A DNA stretch of 64,000 bases, taken from Verrucomicrobiales bacterium. GTDB taxonomy: Bacteria > Verrucomicrobiota > Verrucomicrobiia > Limisphaerales > J093. The DNA is taken from NCBI GenBank assembly GCA_024233305.1, contig JACKPV010000023.1, forward strand, positions 124,001 through 188,000, read 5' to 3'. The notes under the pieces are model-generated. The model searched no databases. It was not told the origin of the DNA and was given only the letters and a program-made list of their open reading frames with translations. Numbering within the stretch: position 1 is the first letter of the stretch; the number at the start of each line of letters is the position of its first letter. A program made the position numbers and the translations under genes. Below, one piece after another: positions 32,314 to 41,348 of this stretch.

Positions 32314-34722
32314 ATGAAACAACACCTCCATCCGGCCCGGCAACGGACGCGTTCCGCAGCGCGATCGCGGGTCCTTCCGAGCCTGGCGGCGCTCGGCGCG
32401 AGCCTCTCTCTGCTTCTTCCCGGGATGTGCGCCCAGGAGACCGTCATTGCCTACGAAGTCCCCGCCGGCAGCGCGGGCAACCAGGCGTTCGACGGGCCGC
32501 TCGGCATGGAGTTCGATGTGCTCAACCCGGTTCAGATCACCCGGTTGGGCGCCTTTGATGACAACTCGGACGGCATCCAGTTGTACCTCTATGTGTACCT
32601 CTACGATCGGGTGACCCAGGATCTGCTGGCCTGGACGTACTTTGCGCCCGGAGACGACGGCGAGTTGATCGGCGGCAGCCGGTTCAAGGACCTCGTGCCG
32701 TCCCTCACCCTCGAGACCGGATTCCAGGGGATCATCGTGGCGGAGGGCTACGGGGAGGGAGAGCGGGAATTCAACGTCGGGGGCGATCCGGACGCCGCGT
32801 TCTGGACGCTGAATGACGGCAACGGGTCGCTGCGGTTTGTCGGCAGCAAGTGGACCGACATCCCGGGCGTCATTCCGACCAACCCGGACACGGGCGGCGC
32901 GGCGGCGTACGCGGCCGGCACGTTCGTCTACGAAACCACTGCGCCACAGGCTCCGGGTCAGCCCGTCATCGGCGTGCAGGCGGGGGATGGCTCGGTCACC
33001 ATCGTCTGGGACGCCGTGACCACGCCACTGCCGGCCGCGCGCTACCAGATACGGCGCGGTTCGTCGGTGGACGGGCCGTTCAATCAGATCGCCGAGACCA
33101 CGGGGACGAGTTACCGCGACGAAACCGTGCCAAACGGGGAAGTTGTCTGTTACGTGGTGCGAGCGGTGGCCGAGGACGGCAGTGCGGGCCCCGATTCGGA
33201 GCCCCGTTGCACGATCCCCTACGCGCTCGCCGAAAACCATCATCTGGCCTACCTCTCGCCTTATGGCCTCGCGGGCAACCAGGCCTTCGGCGGATCTCTC
33301 GGGATGGACTTCGACGTCCAGAATCCGATCATCATCAAGCGGCTCGGGGTGTTCGACGACAACGCGGACGGGATGAACCTCACCATCACGGCCCGCATCT
33401 TCAACCGGGCCACCGAGGAAGTGCTGGCGACGGTCGAGTTTACGCCGGAAGATCCGGGCGAGCCCATCGAAGGCATGCGGTTCAAGGCGCTCACGGTCCC
33501 GCTGGAACTTCCCGCCGGATTCGAGGGGGTGATGGCGGCGGAAGGCTACGGCAACGAGGAACGCCTGCTGAACTCGCACGGGAACGTGGATGCCGTCGTC
33601 TGGACCCTCGACGATGCAGAAGGCTCGCTCAAATTCGTCGGCAGCAGCCGGTATGGCGATCCCGGCGCGTTTCCGTCGGGGCTGGATGCCGGACCGGCCG
33701 CGCGCTATGCCGCGGGGACCTTCGAGTATGAGGCCACGCCGCCGGAGAAGCCGGGCGCCACGGAGTTGAGCCGGGTGTCGCCGACGGAGGACGGGGCGGT
33801 CAGCCTGGTGTGGCTGAGTGTCACGCAGCCGCTCCCGGCCGCGACCTACAGTGTGTGGCGGGGCGCGGCGGCGGAGGGACCGTTCACCCAGGTGGCAGAA
33901 GTGACCGGCACCAGCTATCGCGACACCGGACTCCCCAACGGCGTCGAGGTGTTCTACTTGGTCCGGGCGGTCAGCGAGACGGGAATCGAGAGTCCCGACT
34001 CGAACGTGGTCCGCGCCATCCCCAACCCGCGTGCGGCCGGCATTGCGTATGTCAATCCCGCCGGAGTCCTCGTCGGCAACCAGGCCTTCGGCGGTTCGCT
34101 CGGGATGGACTTCGATGTGGCGAAGCCCGTGCGCATTGTGCAGCTGGGGGTTTACGACGACGCGGCGGACGGACTGCTGCTGCCGCTAACCGCCGCCCTG
34201 TTCGATCGTGGGACCGGGACGATGCTGGCCTCGATCGAGTTCCGTCCCGAGGATCCGGGTGAACTGGTCGGGAGCAGCCGTTTCAAGGACCTGGTCGAAC
34301 CCCTCGATCTGGCGGCCGGTTTTGAGGGAGTGATTGCCGCCTGGGGCTACGGTGCGGAGGAGCCGTTGTTCAACACGCAGGGGGCGCCCGAGCAGGTGGC
34401 GCTGCTCGAGACCTTCGACGGCGGTTCCCTCGTGTTCGTGGGCGGCGGACGCTACGGCGATGCCGGAGCGTTTCCGGCGGGCGCCGATGGCGGGCCCGCG
34501 AATCGCTACGCCGCGGGCACCTTCCGGTTCGAGCCGCTCGCGGCCGACGCCGTGCTGACCATCAGTCGCGTCGGCGACCGGGTGCGGATCGAGTGGACCG
34601 GGAACGGCGTGCTCGAAAGCGCGCCATCGGTTCTCGGCGATTGGACGCCCGTTGAGGGAGCGAACTCGGGCGTGGAAGTCGTCCCCACGGAAGCGCAACA
34701 GTTCTTCCGTCTCAGCCAGTAG
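32314..34722 (+). CDS. secreted protein with three tandem copies of an uncharacterised domain plus Fn3
   Basis: The 802-residue protein has a signal peptide (LAALGASLSLLLPGMCAQ). Three copies of a domain of about 160 residues follow, starting near residues 46, 308 and 579. Each has AGNQAFxGxLGMxFDV, then ITRLGxFDDNxDG, GSRFKDLV, GFxGxIxAEGYGxxE and SLxFVGxxRYGDxGAFP. Fibronectin type III-like linkers (GSVTIVWDAVT...YQIRRG...YVVRAV) separate the copies. The C-terminus ends QQFFRLSQ. I do not recognise the repeated domain. It may be a cell-surface adhesin or glycan-binding protein (inference). It is probably co-transcribed with the upstream pseudopilin gene. Confidence 0.65.
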   Translation: MKQHLHPARQRTRSAARSRVLPSLAALGASLSLLLPGMCAQETVIAYEVPAGSAGNQAFDGPLGMEFDVLNPVQITRLGAFDDNSDGIQLYLYVYLYDRVTQDLLAWTYFAPGDDGELIGGSRFKDLVPSLTLETGFQGIIVAEGYGEGEREFNVGGDPDAAFWTLNDGNGSLRFVGSKWTDIPGVIPTNPDTGGAAAYAAGTFVYETTAPQAPGQPVIGVQAGDGSVTIVWDAVTTPLPAARYQIRRGSSVDGPFNQIAETTGTSYRDETVPNGEVVCYVVRAVAEDGSAGPDSEPRCTIPYALAENHHLAYLSPYGLAGNQAFGGSLGMDFDVQNPIIIKRLGVFDDNADGMNLTITARIFNRATEEVLATVEFTPEDPGEPIEGMRFKALTVPLELPAGFEGVMAAEGYGNEERLLNSHGNVDAVVWTLDDAEGSLKFVGSSRYGDPGAFPSGLDAGPAARYAAGTFEYEATPPEKPGATELSRVSPTEDGAVSLVWLSVTQPLPAATYSVWRGAAAEGPFTQVAEVTGTSYRDTGLPNGVEVFYLVRAVSETGIESPDSNVVRAIPNPRAAGIAYVNPAGVLVGNQAFGGSLGMDFDVAKPVRIVQLGVYDDAADGLLLPLTAALFDRGTGTMLASIEFRPEDPGELVGSSRFKDLVEPLDLAAGFEGVIAAWGYGAEEPLFNTQGAPEQVALLETFDGGSLVFVGGGRYGDAGAFPAGADGGPANRYAAGTFRFEPLAADAVLTISRVGDRVRIEWTGNGVLESAPSVLGDWTPVEGANSGVEVVPTEAQQFFRLSQ

Positions 34723-34753
34723 CGGACCATAATGCCACTCACGGCACGGACGG

Positions 34754-34786
34754 CAGGGTTGGGAGCGCCCGGTGCTCCCAACCCTG
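34754..34786. terminator. strong hairpin after the repeat protein gene
   Basis: CAGGGTTGGGAGC (34754-34766) pairs perfectly with GCTCCCAACCCTG (34774-34786) around a 7-base loop, 32 bases after the stop codon. It has no U-run, so it may be a terminator-like or 3'-stabilising structure, or a short repeat element. Confidence 0.5.
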
Positions 34787-34931
34787 GCCGGGCTTGCATG
34801 GAACCTCGAACAGTCACCATCCGGCGGGAGGTCGCAATGGCTCCTCCGGGGCCGGCCGCGGATGCTCGTCGGAGCGACGCGGCCAGGCTTCGTGCGCTGC
34901 GCGCCCATCCGCCACAGCTCCCCGAACCTCT

Positions 34932-35801
34932 ATGAGAATTGGATTTCACACCGACGCCTTCAATTCCGCCTACTGGTCCTTCGAGAAGTGTCTCGAGTGG
35001 GCGCAGCGCAACGACGTGCATTACATCGAATGCGGGCTCATCGACGGGGTGAGTTGGATTCACGGCCTCGGTTACCAACCCCACGTGGCGCTCTACGAAG
35101 ATCCGGTCCTGCTCCGCCGCAAGATGGACAAGTTCGGGGTCCGCTTCTCCCAGGTGGACGCCGCCTACCCGCTGAGCGGCGAGGACGGGCCGCTGCGCGG
35201 GGTGCCCTATGTCATGAAATCCATCGCCTGGGCCGCCCAGATCGGGTGTCCGTGCGTCGACACCACGGACGGTCTCCACGCGCCGGAAGGCTTGCCGGAC
35301 CGGGAGTCGATGGCGCTCATGAAGCGGAGCTACGAGCAGATTCTGCGCGTGGCCGAGGCGCACGAAATCATCGTCAACATCGAGCCGCACGGTTACTTCA
35401 CCACCAACCCCGATTTCATGGCGGAAATGCAGGCGTTCAGTGACAGCCCGTTCCTGCGTCTCAACATGGACACCGGCAACACGTTTATCGCGGGACAGGA
35501 TCCCGTGGCCTTCCTGCAACGCTTCCAGGCGAAGGTAAGTCACGTCCATGTGAAGGACGTTTCCGAATCGCTCGCCCAGGCCCTCCGCGGCGGCGCGACC
35601 GGGATCGCGGTGAGTCACTGCCCGCTCGGCGGAGGCGTCAATGCGGACAACATCCGCCAATGCCTGACGCTGCTGCGCGATGGTGGCTACCAGGGCGCCC
35701 TCAGCATCGAATGCGAAGGCGCCGGCGGGGCGATGATCGAGGAATCGCTGGCTTGGCTGCGGTCCACTTTGAAGGAACTCCACATCGAGGAAGGCGTCTG
35801 A
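34932..35801 (+). CDS. sugar phosphate isomerase/epimerase-like TIM barrel
   Basis: This 289-residue protein has a xylose isomerase-like (AP endonuclease 2) fold: MRIGFHTDAFNSAYWSFEKCLEWA opens the barrel. Metal-ligand stretches are visible as NIEPHGYF, LNMDTGNTF, SHVHVKDV and LSIECEG. Family members isomerise or epimerise sugars, inositols or keto-sugars; the substrate cannot be read from sequence. It lacks a signal peptide. The next gene, 44 bases on, is a secreted ThuA-domain protein, a common partnership in sugar-utilisation loci. ATG 34932 is set by the conserved start; the frame runs open to 34794. Confidence 0.83.
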   Translation: MRIGFHTDAFNSAYWSFEKCLEWAQRNDVHYIECGLIDGVSWIHGLGYQPHVALYEDPVLLRRKMDKFGVRFSQVDAAYPLSGEDGPLRGVPYVMKSIAWAAQIGCPCVDTTDGLHAPEGLPDRESMALMKRSYEQILRVAEAHEIIVNIEPHGYFTTNPDFMAEMQAFSDSPFLRLNMDTGNTFIAGQDPVAFLQRFQAKVSHVHVKDVSESLAQALRGGATGIAVSHCPLGGGVNADNIRQCLTLLRDGGYQGALSIECEGAGGAMIEESLAWLRSTLKELHIEEGV

Positions 35802-35845
35802 TTTCGCCCGGCGCGTTCGCGACCGGAACCCACGAATCGATCATC

Positions 35846-36712
35846 ATGAACACCCGTTGCTGCTTTCCCCGCCGTGCCGGTCTGGTCCGCCTGCTTGCCG
35901 GCCTTGCCGCCCTGTTGCTGCCCGCAACCAATACCCCGGCTGCAGAACCGCCGTCCGCGTCAGCCGAAGCGCCCGCGTTGCCGGTGACCGTGCCCATCGA
36001 CCTCTCGGCTCCCGCAGCGGGAACGGCGGTGCTGATCGTGACCGGCATCGATTACCCCGGACACCCGTGGCGGGAAACCGCTCCGGTGTTGCAGGCCGAG
36101 TTGGAAAAGGACCCGCGGCTGCACGTGCGCGTCGCGGCGGATCCGTCGGTGCTCGCCTCGCCGCGACTCGGCGATTGGGATGTCATCATCCTGCATTTCA
36201 TGGACTGGGAAATCCCGGGGCCGGGGCCGGCGGCGCGCGAAAACCTCCAGCGCGCGGTCGCGGGCGGGCGGGGACTGATGCTCACGCACTTTGCCTGCGG
36301 CGCCTGGGACGGCAACGAGTGGCCCGAGTTCGTACGGTTGGCGGGGCGGGTCTGGTTCGGTCCGGACGGCGGACGGCAACACGACCCTCGGGGACCGTTC
36401 ACTGTCGAGATTGCCGACCCGGACCATCCGATCACCCGGGGCCTGCAACCGTTCGCCACCGACGACGAGCTGTACACCTGCTTGATGGGGGACACCCCGA
36501 TTCACGTCGTGGCGCGCGCGCGGTCCAAAGTGGATCAGAAGTACTACCCGATGGCCTTCACCGCGGAGTATGGACGGGGGCGGACGTTCCAAACCGTGCT
36601 GGGGCACGATGCCCGGGCCTACACCAACCACCCGGGGGTCGGGGAAATCATGCGCCGCGGCTGCGCCTGGGCAGCGGGTTTGCCGCCGGCACGGGAAGGC
36701 GACGGGCGGTGA
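35846..36712 (+). CDS. secreted ThuA-domain protein
   Basis: This product of 288 residues has a signal peptide (LVRLLAGLAALLLPATNTPAAE) and a ThuA domain: VLIVTGIDYPGHPWRETAPVLQAEL, LGDWDVIILHF, GRGLMLTHFACGAWD, DHPITRGLQPFATDDELYTCL and GRGRTFQTVLGHD. ThuA proteins resemble class I glutamine amidotransferases without the catalytic pair and occur in trehalose and other glycoside utilisation loci. Their reaction is not settled. It probably forms an operon with the preceding TIM-barrel isomerase. Confidence 0.85.
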   Translation: MNTRCCFPRRAGLVRLLAGLAALLLPATNTPAAEPPSASAEAPALPVTVPIDLSAPAAGTAVLIVTGIDYPGHPWRETAPVLQAELEKDPRLHVRVAADPSVLASPRLGDWDVIILHFMDWEIPGPGPAARENLQRAVAGGRGLMLTHFACGAWDGNEWPEFVRLAGRVWFGPDGGRQHDPRGPFTVEIADPDHPITRGLQPFATDDELYTCLMGDTPIHVVARARSKVDQKYYPMAFTAEYGRGRTFQTVLGHDARAYTNHPGVGEIMRRGCAWAAGLPPAREGDGR

Positions 36713-36742
36713 GATTCGGAGCCATCGCATTCCTTCTCTCCC

Positions 36743-36810
36743 GGAGCGCGGAGTTCATTCCGCTGGCCCCGCCGGTGGTCCCGCTTGCTGCGGAATGGAT
36801 CCGCGATCCG
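36743..36810. repeat. palindromic repeat, family E, copy 2
   Basis: GCGCGGAGTTCATTCCGC (36746-36763) and its inverted relative GCGGAATGGATCCGCGATCC (36790-36809) bound a foldable unit of 68 bp, as in the copy at 11005-11073. It lies between the ThuA gene and the DapA-family gene. Confidence 0.55.
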
Positions 36811-36893
36811 AAAACGCCGGGAGGCGGGCGGTGCGGTGGCGGGCCGGCGATCCTCGTTGACAAGCGGAATCCGCCTCGGCGTTGATCTGCCGT

Positions 36894-37823
36894 GTGACGA
36901 CGATTGCTTCCGGGTTGAACCTTCCCTTGCGCGGCATTGTGCCCCCGATGATCACGCCCTTGCGCGGGCGCGATGAACTGGACGTGGCGGGCCTCGAACG
37001 CCTGATCGAGCATATCCTGGCCGGCGGGGTCGCGGGCCTGTTCATCCTGGGCACCAGCGGTGAGGCGCCGAGCCTCAGCTATCGTCTGCGCCGGGAATTG
37101 ATCGAACGGGTTTGCCGGCAGGTGAACGGCCGGGTCCCGGTGCTGGCGGGCATCACCGACACGTCCTTTGTCGAGATGATCGGTCTTTCGCGCCACGCCG
37201 CCGGCCAGGGCGTTTCGGCCCTGGTCACCGCCACCCCCTACTATTTTCCCTCGGGACAACCGGAGTTGATCGAACATCTCGAACACCTCCTGCCCGAACT
37301 CCCCCTGCCCTTGATGCTCTACAACATGCCGAGCATGACCAAGGTCAGCTTCGCCCGTGACACCGTCCGGTGGGCCGTGCAGCAGCCGGGCATCATCGGG
37401 ATCAAGGACAGCTCGGGCGACATGCTCTACTTCCACGACCTGATCGACATCGCCCGCGCGCGGCCTGACTGGGCGGTGTTCGTCGGCCCCGAGGAACTCA
37501 TGGCCGAGGTCGTGTTGCTGGGCGGGCACGGCGGGGTGAACGGCGGGGCGAACTTCAAGCCGCGGCTTTACGTCGATCTCTACGAAGCGGCCGCCGCCCG
37601 GGATCTCGAACGGATGCTCGAACTGAACCGCCAGGTGCAGGCCATCGCCCGGGCGGTCTACCGGGTGGGCCGGCACGCGTCCGCCGTGATCAAGGGCATG
37701 AAGGGCATGCTCTCGTTGATGGGCATTTGCGACGATTACATGGCCGAACCGTTCCACCGGTTCCGGCCCGCCGAACGGCAGGAGCTTGAACGGCGGGCCC
37801 GCGGGCTCGGGTTGCTTCCGTAA
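36894..37823 (+). CDS. dihydrodipicolinate synthase family aldolase
   Basis: The roughly 309-residue class I aldolase belongs to the DapA/NanA superfamily. The features GIVPPMITPL, ILGTSGEAPSLS (carboxylate-binding GTSGE), the tyrosine in LMLYNMPSM and the Schiff-base lysine in IIGIKDSSGDM are present. DapA proper has GTTGE, and the GTSGE variant with the unusual tail suggests a relative acting on sialic acid, keto-deoxy sugar or hydroxyproline-type substrates rather than lysine biosynthesis. I used GTG 36894; a TTG at 36882 is also possible. It lies alone, after a family E repeat. Confidence 0.8.
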   Translation: MTTIASGLNLPLRGIVPPMITPLRGRDELDVAGLERLIEHILAGGVAGLFILGTSGEAPSLSYRLRRELIERVCRQVNGRVPVLAGITDTSFVEMIGLSRHAAGQGVSALVTATPYYFPSGQPELIEHLEHLLPELPLPLMLYNMPSMTKVSFARDTVRWAVQQPGIIGIKDSSGDMLYFHDLIDIARARPDWAVFVGPEELMAEVVLLGGHGGVNGGANFKPRLYVDLYEAAAARDLERMLELNRQVQAIARAVYRVGRHASAVIKGMKGMLSLMGICDDYMAEPFHRFRPAERQELERRARGLGLLP

Positions 37824-37922
37824 CGCAACGGGCGAAGAGGGCGATCGGGGGGCCGGGCCGCGATGGCGGTCGGATGGCGAAACCACTTGCCGCGACCGTG
37901 CGGTAAACCCATCTTATCCGCC

Positions 37923-38378
37923 ATGACCGTCATCATCACCCTGTTGGTGGTAGGCATCGTGCTGATGCTCGTCGAGACGCTGCTGCCGGGATTGGTGGCC
38001 GGGCTGATCGGCTTCGGCTGCCTGACCACGGGCGTGGTGATGGCTTACAGCGACCACGGCGCGCGCGTCGGGAACTACACCCTGTTCGCCGCCGTGGGGG
38101 CCCTCGTGCTGTTGACCCTGCTCTGGATCCGCTTCATGCCAAACAGCCGCGTGGGCCGGTTGTTTGTCACGCACCGCGCCGTGGGCAACCTCGGCGTCGA
38201 GCAACCGGAACTCCTCGGCCAGACCGGCGCCGCCCTCACCAACCTCCGCCCCTCGGGCACCGCGGAAATCGACGGACGTCGTGTTGACGTCGTGACCGAG
38301 GGCGACCTCATCGAAAGCGGCGCCGCCGTCAAGGTGGTGGCCGTCGAGGGCTTGCGCGTCGTCGTGCGGGCCATTTGA
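37923..38378 (+). CDS. NfeD-like membrane protein
   Basis: This 151-residue protein has two or three N-terminal membrane helices (VIITLLVVGIVLMLVETLLPG, AGLIGFGCLTTGVVMAY, FAAVGALVLLTLLWI) and a C-terminal OB-fold: LLGQTGAALTNLRPSGTAEIDGRRVDVVTEGDLIESGAAVKVVAVEGLRVVVRAI. The Gly-Thr-Ala/Asp pattern is typical of short NfeD proteins. NfeD is almost always next to a flotillin or stomatin gene and modulates that membrane scaffold, and a FloA gene follows 42 bases later. The start was chosen at the ATG before the first helix. Confidence 0.88.
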   Translation: MTVIITLLVVGIVLMLVETLLPGLVAGLIGFGCLTTGVVMAYSDHGARVGNYTLFAAVGALVLLTLLWIRFMPNSRVGRLFVTHRAVGNLGVEQPELLGQTGAALTNLRPSGTAEIDGRRVDVVTEGDLIESGAAVKVVAVEGLRVVVRAI

Positions 38379-38420
38379 CTTGCGCTTCCAAACCCATGCC
38401 ACCAACCTCGTGAACCGGCC

Positions 38421-39473
38421 ATGAATACGACCTCCTTGCTCCTTGGCGCGATCCCCTTCGAGTGGGTGATCGGGATCTTTCTCGGCGTCGTCGCCCTCGT
38501 CCTCTTCATCCTCCTGTTCAATTTCTTCGGGATCTGGATCCGGGCCTGGGTCTCGGGCGCCTACGTCGGTCTCATCGAAATGGCCGCCCTGCGCCTCCGC
38601 GGCGTGCCCGTCGGCATGCTGGTCGACAACTACATCAACGTCCGCAAATCCGGCCTCGAAATCTCCGTCGACCAGCTCAATGTTCACTACCTGGCGGGCG
38701 GCGACGTTGCCATGGTCGCCCGGGCCCTGATCGCCGCCCAGAAGGCCAGCATCCGCCTTCACTTCGACCGCGCCTGCGCCATTGACCTCGCCACCAAGGG
38801 CACCAACAAGACCGTCCTCGATGCGGTCAAGACCTCGGTCAATCCGAAGGTGATCGACTGCCCGAATCCCGCCAGCGGCAAAACCACCATCGACGGCGTG
38901 GCCAAGGACGGCATCGTCATCAAGGCCCGCGCGCGGGTGACCGTTCGCACCAATCTCGACCGCTTCGTGGGGGGCGCCACCGAGGAGACCATCGTCGCCC
39001 GCGTCGGTGAGGGCATCGTCTCGACCATCGGTTCCGCCGCCAGCTACAAGGAGGTGCTCGAGAACCCCGACCGCATCTCGAAGACCGTGCTCAACAAGGC
39101 CCTCGATGCCAACACCGCCTTCGAGATCCTCTCGATCGACATCGCCGATGTCGATGTCGGGGAGAATGTCGGCGCCAAACTCCAGGCCGAGCAGGCCGAG
39201 GCCAACAAGCTTATCGCCCAGGCCCAGGCCGAGGTCCGCCGCGCCACCGCGGTTGCGCTTGAACAGGAAATGGTGGCGCGCACCCAGGAAATGCGGGCCC
39301 GCGTCGTCGAGGCCGAAGCCCAGGTGCCGCTCGCCATGGCCGAAGCCTTCCGGAGTGGCAACCTCGGGGTGATGGACTTCTACCGGTTCAAGAACATCGC
39401 GGCCGATACCACCATGCGGGAGAGCATCGCGCGCGGCGGGGACGATCCCGAGGGTGGAAAGCAACAGAAATAG
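38421..39473 (+). CDS. floA: flotillin-like protein FloA
   Basis: The 350-residue protein has an N-terminal membrane-associated hairpin (WVIGIFLGVVALVLFILLFNFFGIWIRAWVSGA), a SPFH/band 7 domain and an alanine/glutamate-rich coiled-coil C-terminus (KLQAEQAEANKLIAQAQAEVRRATAVALEQEM). The stretches RLRGVPVGMLVDNYINVRKSGLEIS and KARARVTVRTNLDRFVGGATEETIVARVGEGIV are diagnostic of FloA (the former UPF0365/YqfA). It organises membrane microdomains. It is the middle gene of an NfeD-FloA-small protein operon. Confidence 0.93.
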   Translation: MNTTSLLLGAIPFEWVIGIFLGVVALVLFILLFNFFGIWIRAWVSGAYVGLIEMAALRLRGVPVGMLVDNYINVRKSGLEISVDQLNVHYLAGGDVAMVARALIAAQKASIRLHFDRACAIDLATKGTNKTVLDAVKTSVNPKVIDCPNPASGKTTIDGVAKDGIVIKARARVTVRTNLDRFVGGATEETIVARVGEGIVSTIGSAASYKEVLENPDRISKTVLNKALDANTAFEILSIDIADVDVGENVGAKLQAEQAEANKLIAQAQAEVRRATAVALEQEMVARTQEMRARVVEAEAQVPLAMAEAFRSGNLGVMDFYRFKNIAADTTMRESIARGGDDPEGGKQQK

Positions 39474-39555
39474 ACCCGGTTCGTTCTGGCCGCCGGCGCC
39501 CCCGGCCCGGCGGCCGAACGCCCGCCCGGCCCCTAACCGGAAACCCGTTTGAGCC

Positions 39556-40182
39556 ATGGAAAGCCTCCTCTTCTTCGTCGTCATCATCGCGATCTCGGCG
39601 CTTTCCAACTGGCTGAAACGCAAACAGGAGGAACAGCAGCGGAGCGCTCTGCCTACGGAATCGACGGCCGACGCGCCCCCGCCGACGGAAGCCGCGCCCG
39701 GCCGCAAGCCCTGGGACTGGGAAGCCGAATTGCGCCGCCTTTTCGACGACCGTCCGCCGCCTGCGCCGCCTCCACCCGCCGAACCACCGCCGGTTGTTTT
39801 TCCCCCTGAACCGGCTTCGGCGGCCGCGCAAAGGCCGTTTCCCGCGGACGTGCCTTCTCCCCGGCCATCCGCCGTTCCCGCACTCGAACAACGAATGGAG
39901 GGCGCGAAGGAACGGTTGCACGAACGCCTCGCCCGCCTCAAGCGCGCCGACGCCGCCTATCACCGTGCCCAGCAATTGGATCAGAGCGTGTCCGCGCGCC
40001 TGGACCGGCTGGGGCAACTGCGCCAGGACGGACGCGTGGAATCCGCCGAGAAACCGCAGCGACGCCAGCGGACCAGCCCCGAAGTGCAACGCGTCCGGGC
40101 CGCCCTCGCCCGACCGCGAAGCGCGCGTGAGGCGATTATTGCCGCCGAAATCCTCTCCCGGCCGCCAGGGCTTCAGCCGTGA
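39556..40182 (+). CDS. proline-rich membrane-anchored protein of the flotillin operon
   Basis: This 208-residue protein has one N-terminal helix (LLFFVVIIAISALSNWLK), then charged coil (RKQEEQQRS), a long proline/alanine-rich linker (about 55-115) and a basic, helical C-terminus (RMEGAKERLHERLARLKRADAAYHRAQQLD). No enzyme motif is present. The position 82 bases after floA and the single-anchor plus coiled-coil layout suggest a scaffold or adaptor for FloA assemblies (inference). It is supported as a gene by its hydrophobic start and absence of overlap with other genes. Confidence 0.6.
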   Translation: MESLLFFVVIIAISALSNWLKRKQEEQQRSALPTESTADAPPPTEAAPGRKPWDWEAELRRLFDDRPPPAPPPPAEPPPVVFPPEPASAAAQRPFPADVPSPRPSAVPALEQRMEGAKERLHERLARLKRADAAYHRAQQLDQSVSARLDRLGQLRQDGRVESAEKPQRRQRTSPEVQRVRAALARPRSAREAIIAAEILSRPPGLQP

Positions 40183-40261
40183 AGGCCCGGATGGTCGCCT
40201 GCGTCCACTTTTTGACCTGGCGTCCGTGAATCGGTTCACTGACGCCGGGCCGCATCACGAA

Positions 40262-41146
40262 ATGAAAACACTGGTTCAACAACTGGGTCGCGGACTGGCA
40301 CTGGCCGGTCTGGCGACGTTCACCTCCCTTCCCGCCCTTGCCCAGCCGGCCATCCCCGACAGCAACAAGGTCGGCGGGTTTGCCATTGGCTGCCAGGCCT
40401 ACACCTTCAACCGCTTCACCGCATTCGAGGCCATCGAGAAGACCGCCCAGGCCGGCGGCAAGGTCATCGAGTTCTACCCGGGGCAGCGGCTCAGCAAGGA
40501 GTCTCCCGACTTGAAGGTCGACCACAGCTCGCCGCAACTCGACGAGGTCGTGGCCCAGCTCAAGGCCAAGCTCGCCAAGCACGGTCTGAAAGCCGTCAAC
40601 TACGGCGTGGTCGGCATCCCCGCCGACGAGGCCGGTGCCCGCAAGGTCTTCGAGTTCGCGAAGAAGATGGGCATGCGCGCGATCACCACTGAATCCGCCG
40701 ACGCCATCAACACCATCGAAAAGCTGGTCAAGGAGTTCGACATCGCCGTCGGGTTTCACAATCACCCCGGCGACATGAGCCGCCCGGGCTATAAGGTTTG
40801 GAACCCGTACTACATCGCCGGCCTGGTCGAAGGACGCGATCCGCGCATCGGGGCGGCGGCGGACACCGGACACTGGACCCGCTCCGGCATCGTGCCGGTG
40901 GAGGCGTTGCGGGTGCTGCGCGGACGGATCATCAGCAGCCACCTGAAGGACTTGAACGAGTTCGGCAAGCGCGACGCCCACGACGTGCCCTACGGCCAGG
41001 GCAAGTCCGGCATCAAGGAGTGCCTCGACGAGTTGAAGGCGCAGGGCTTCGCCGGCAACATCTCGATCGAATACGAATACAACTGGGACAACAGCGTACC
41101 GGAAGTGACCCAGTGCATCGACTACGTCCGCGAATACGGCAGGTGA
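40262..41146 (+). CDS. exported sugar isomerase-like TIM barrel
   Basis: The 294-residue protein starts with a signal peptide (LALAGLATFTSLPALAQ) followed by a xylose isomerase-like TIM barrel: VGGFAIGCQAYTFNRFTAFEAIEKTAQAG, FHNHPGDM, AAADTGHWTRSG, SSHLKDLNE and SIEYEYNW. H, D and E metal ligands sit in those strands. Exported members are common in this phylum beside Gfo/Idh oxidoreductases and are thought to process keto-sugars or sugar lactones outside the cytoplasm. The substrate is unknown. The start is the ATG before the signal peptide; the frame stays open upstream. Confidence 0.83.
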   Translation: MKTLVQQLGRGLALAGLATFTSLPALAQPAIPDSNKVGGFAIGCQAYTFNRFTAFEAIEKTAQAGGKVIEFYPGQRLSKESPDLKVDHSSPQLDEVVAQLKAKLAKHGLKAVNYGVVGIPADEAGARKVFEFAKKMGMRAITTESADAINTIEKLVKEFDIAVGFHNHPGDMSRPGYKVWNPYYIAGLVEGRDPRIGAAADTGHWTRSGIVPVEALRVLRGRIISSHLKDLNEFGKRDAHDVPYGQGKSGIKECLDELKAQGFAGNISIEYEYNWDNSVPEVTQCIDYVREYGR

Positions 41147-41348
41147 TCCGCGCTCGGATATTAACCTGACCCGCGGGTTTCCGCCGGGGCTGCGGAATCC
41201 CGCACCCCGGCAGTTCTTTCCCTGATGGCGCCTCGCTTTCCCCGGCGGTGTCCGACCGGCGGTCCGCCGTTGAGAAATGCGCGACGGGGGCTATGTTGGC
41301 CGGGCGCGGGTGTAACCCCTCGGGATTGCGTCGCGTCTACTGAAATCT

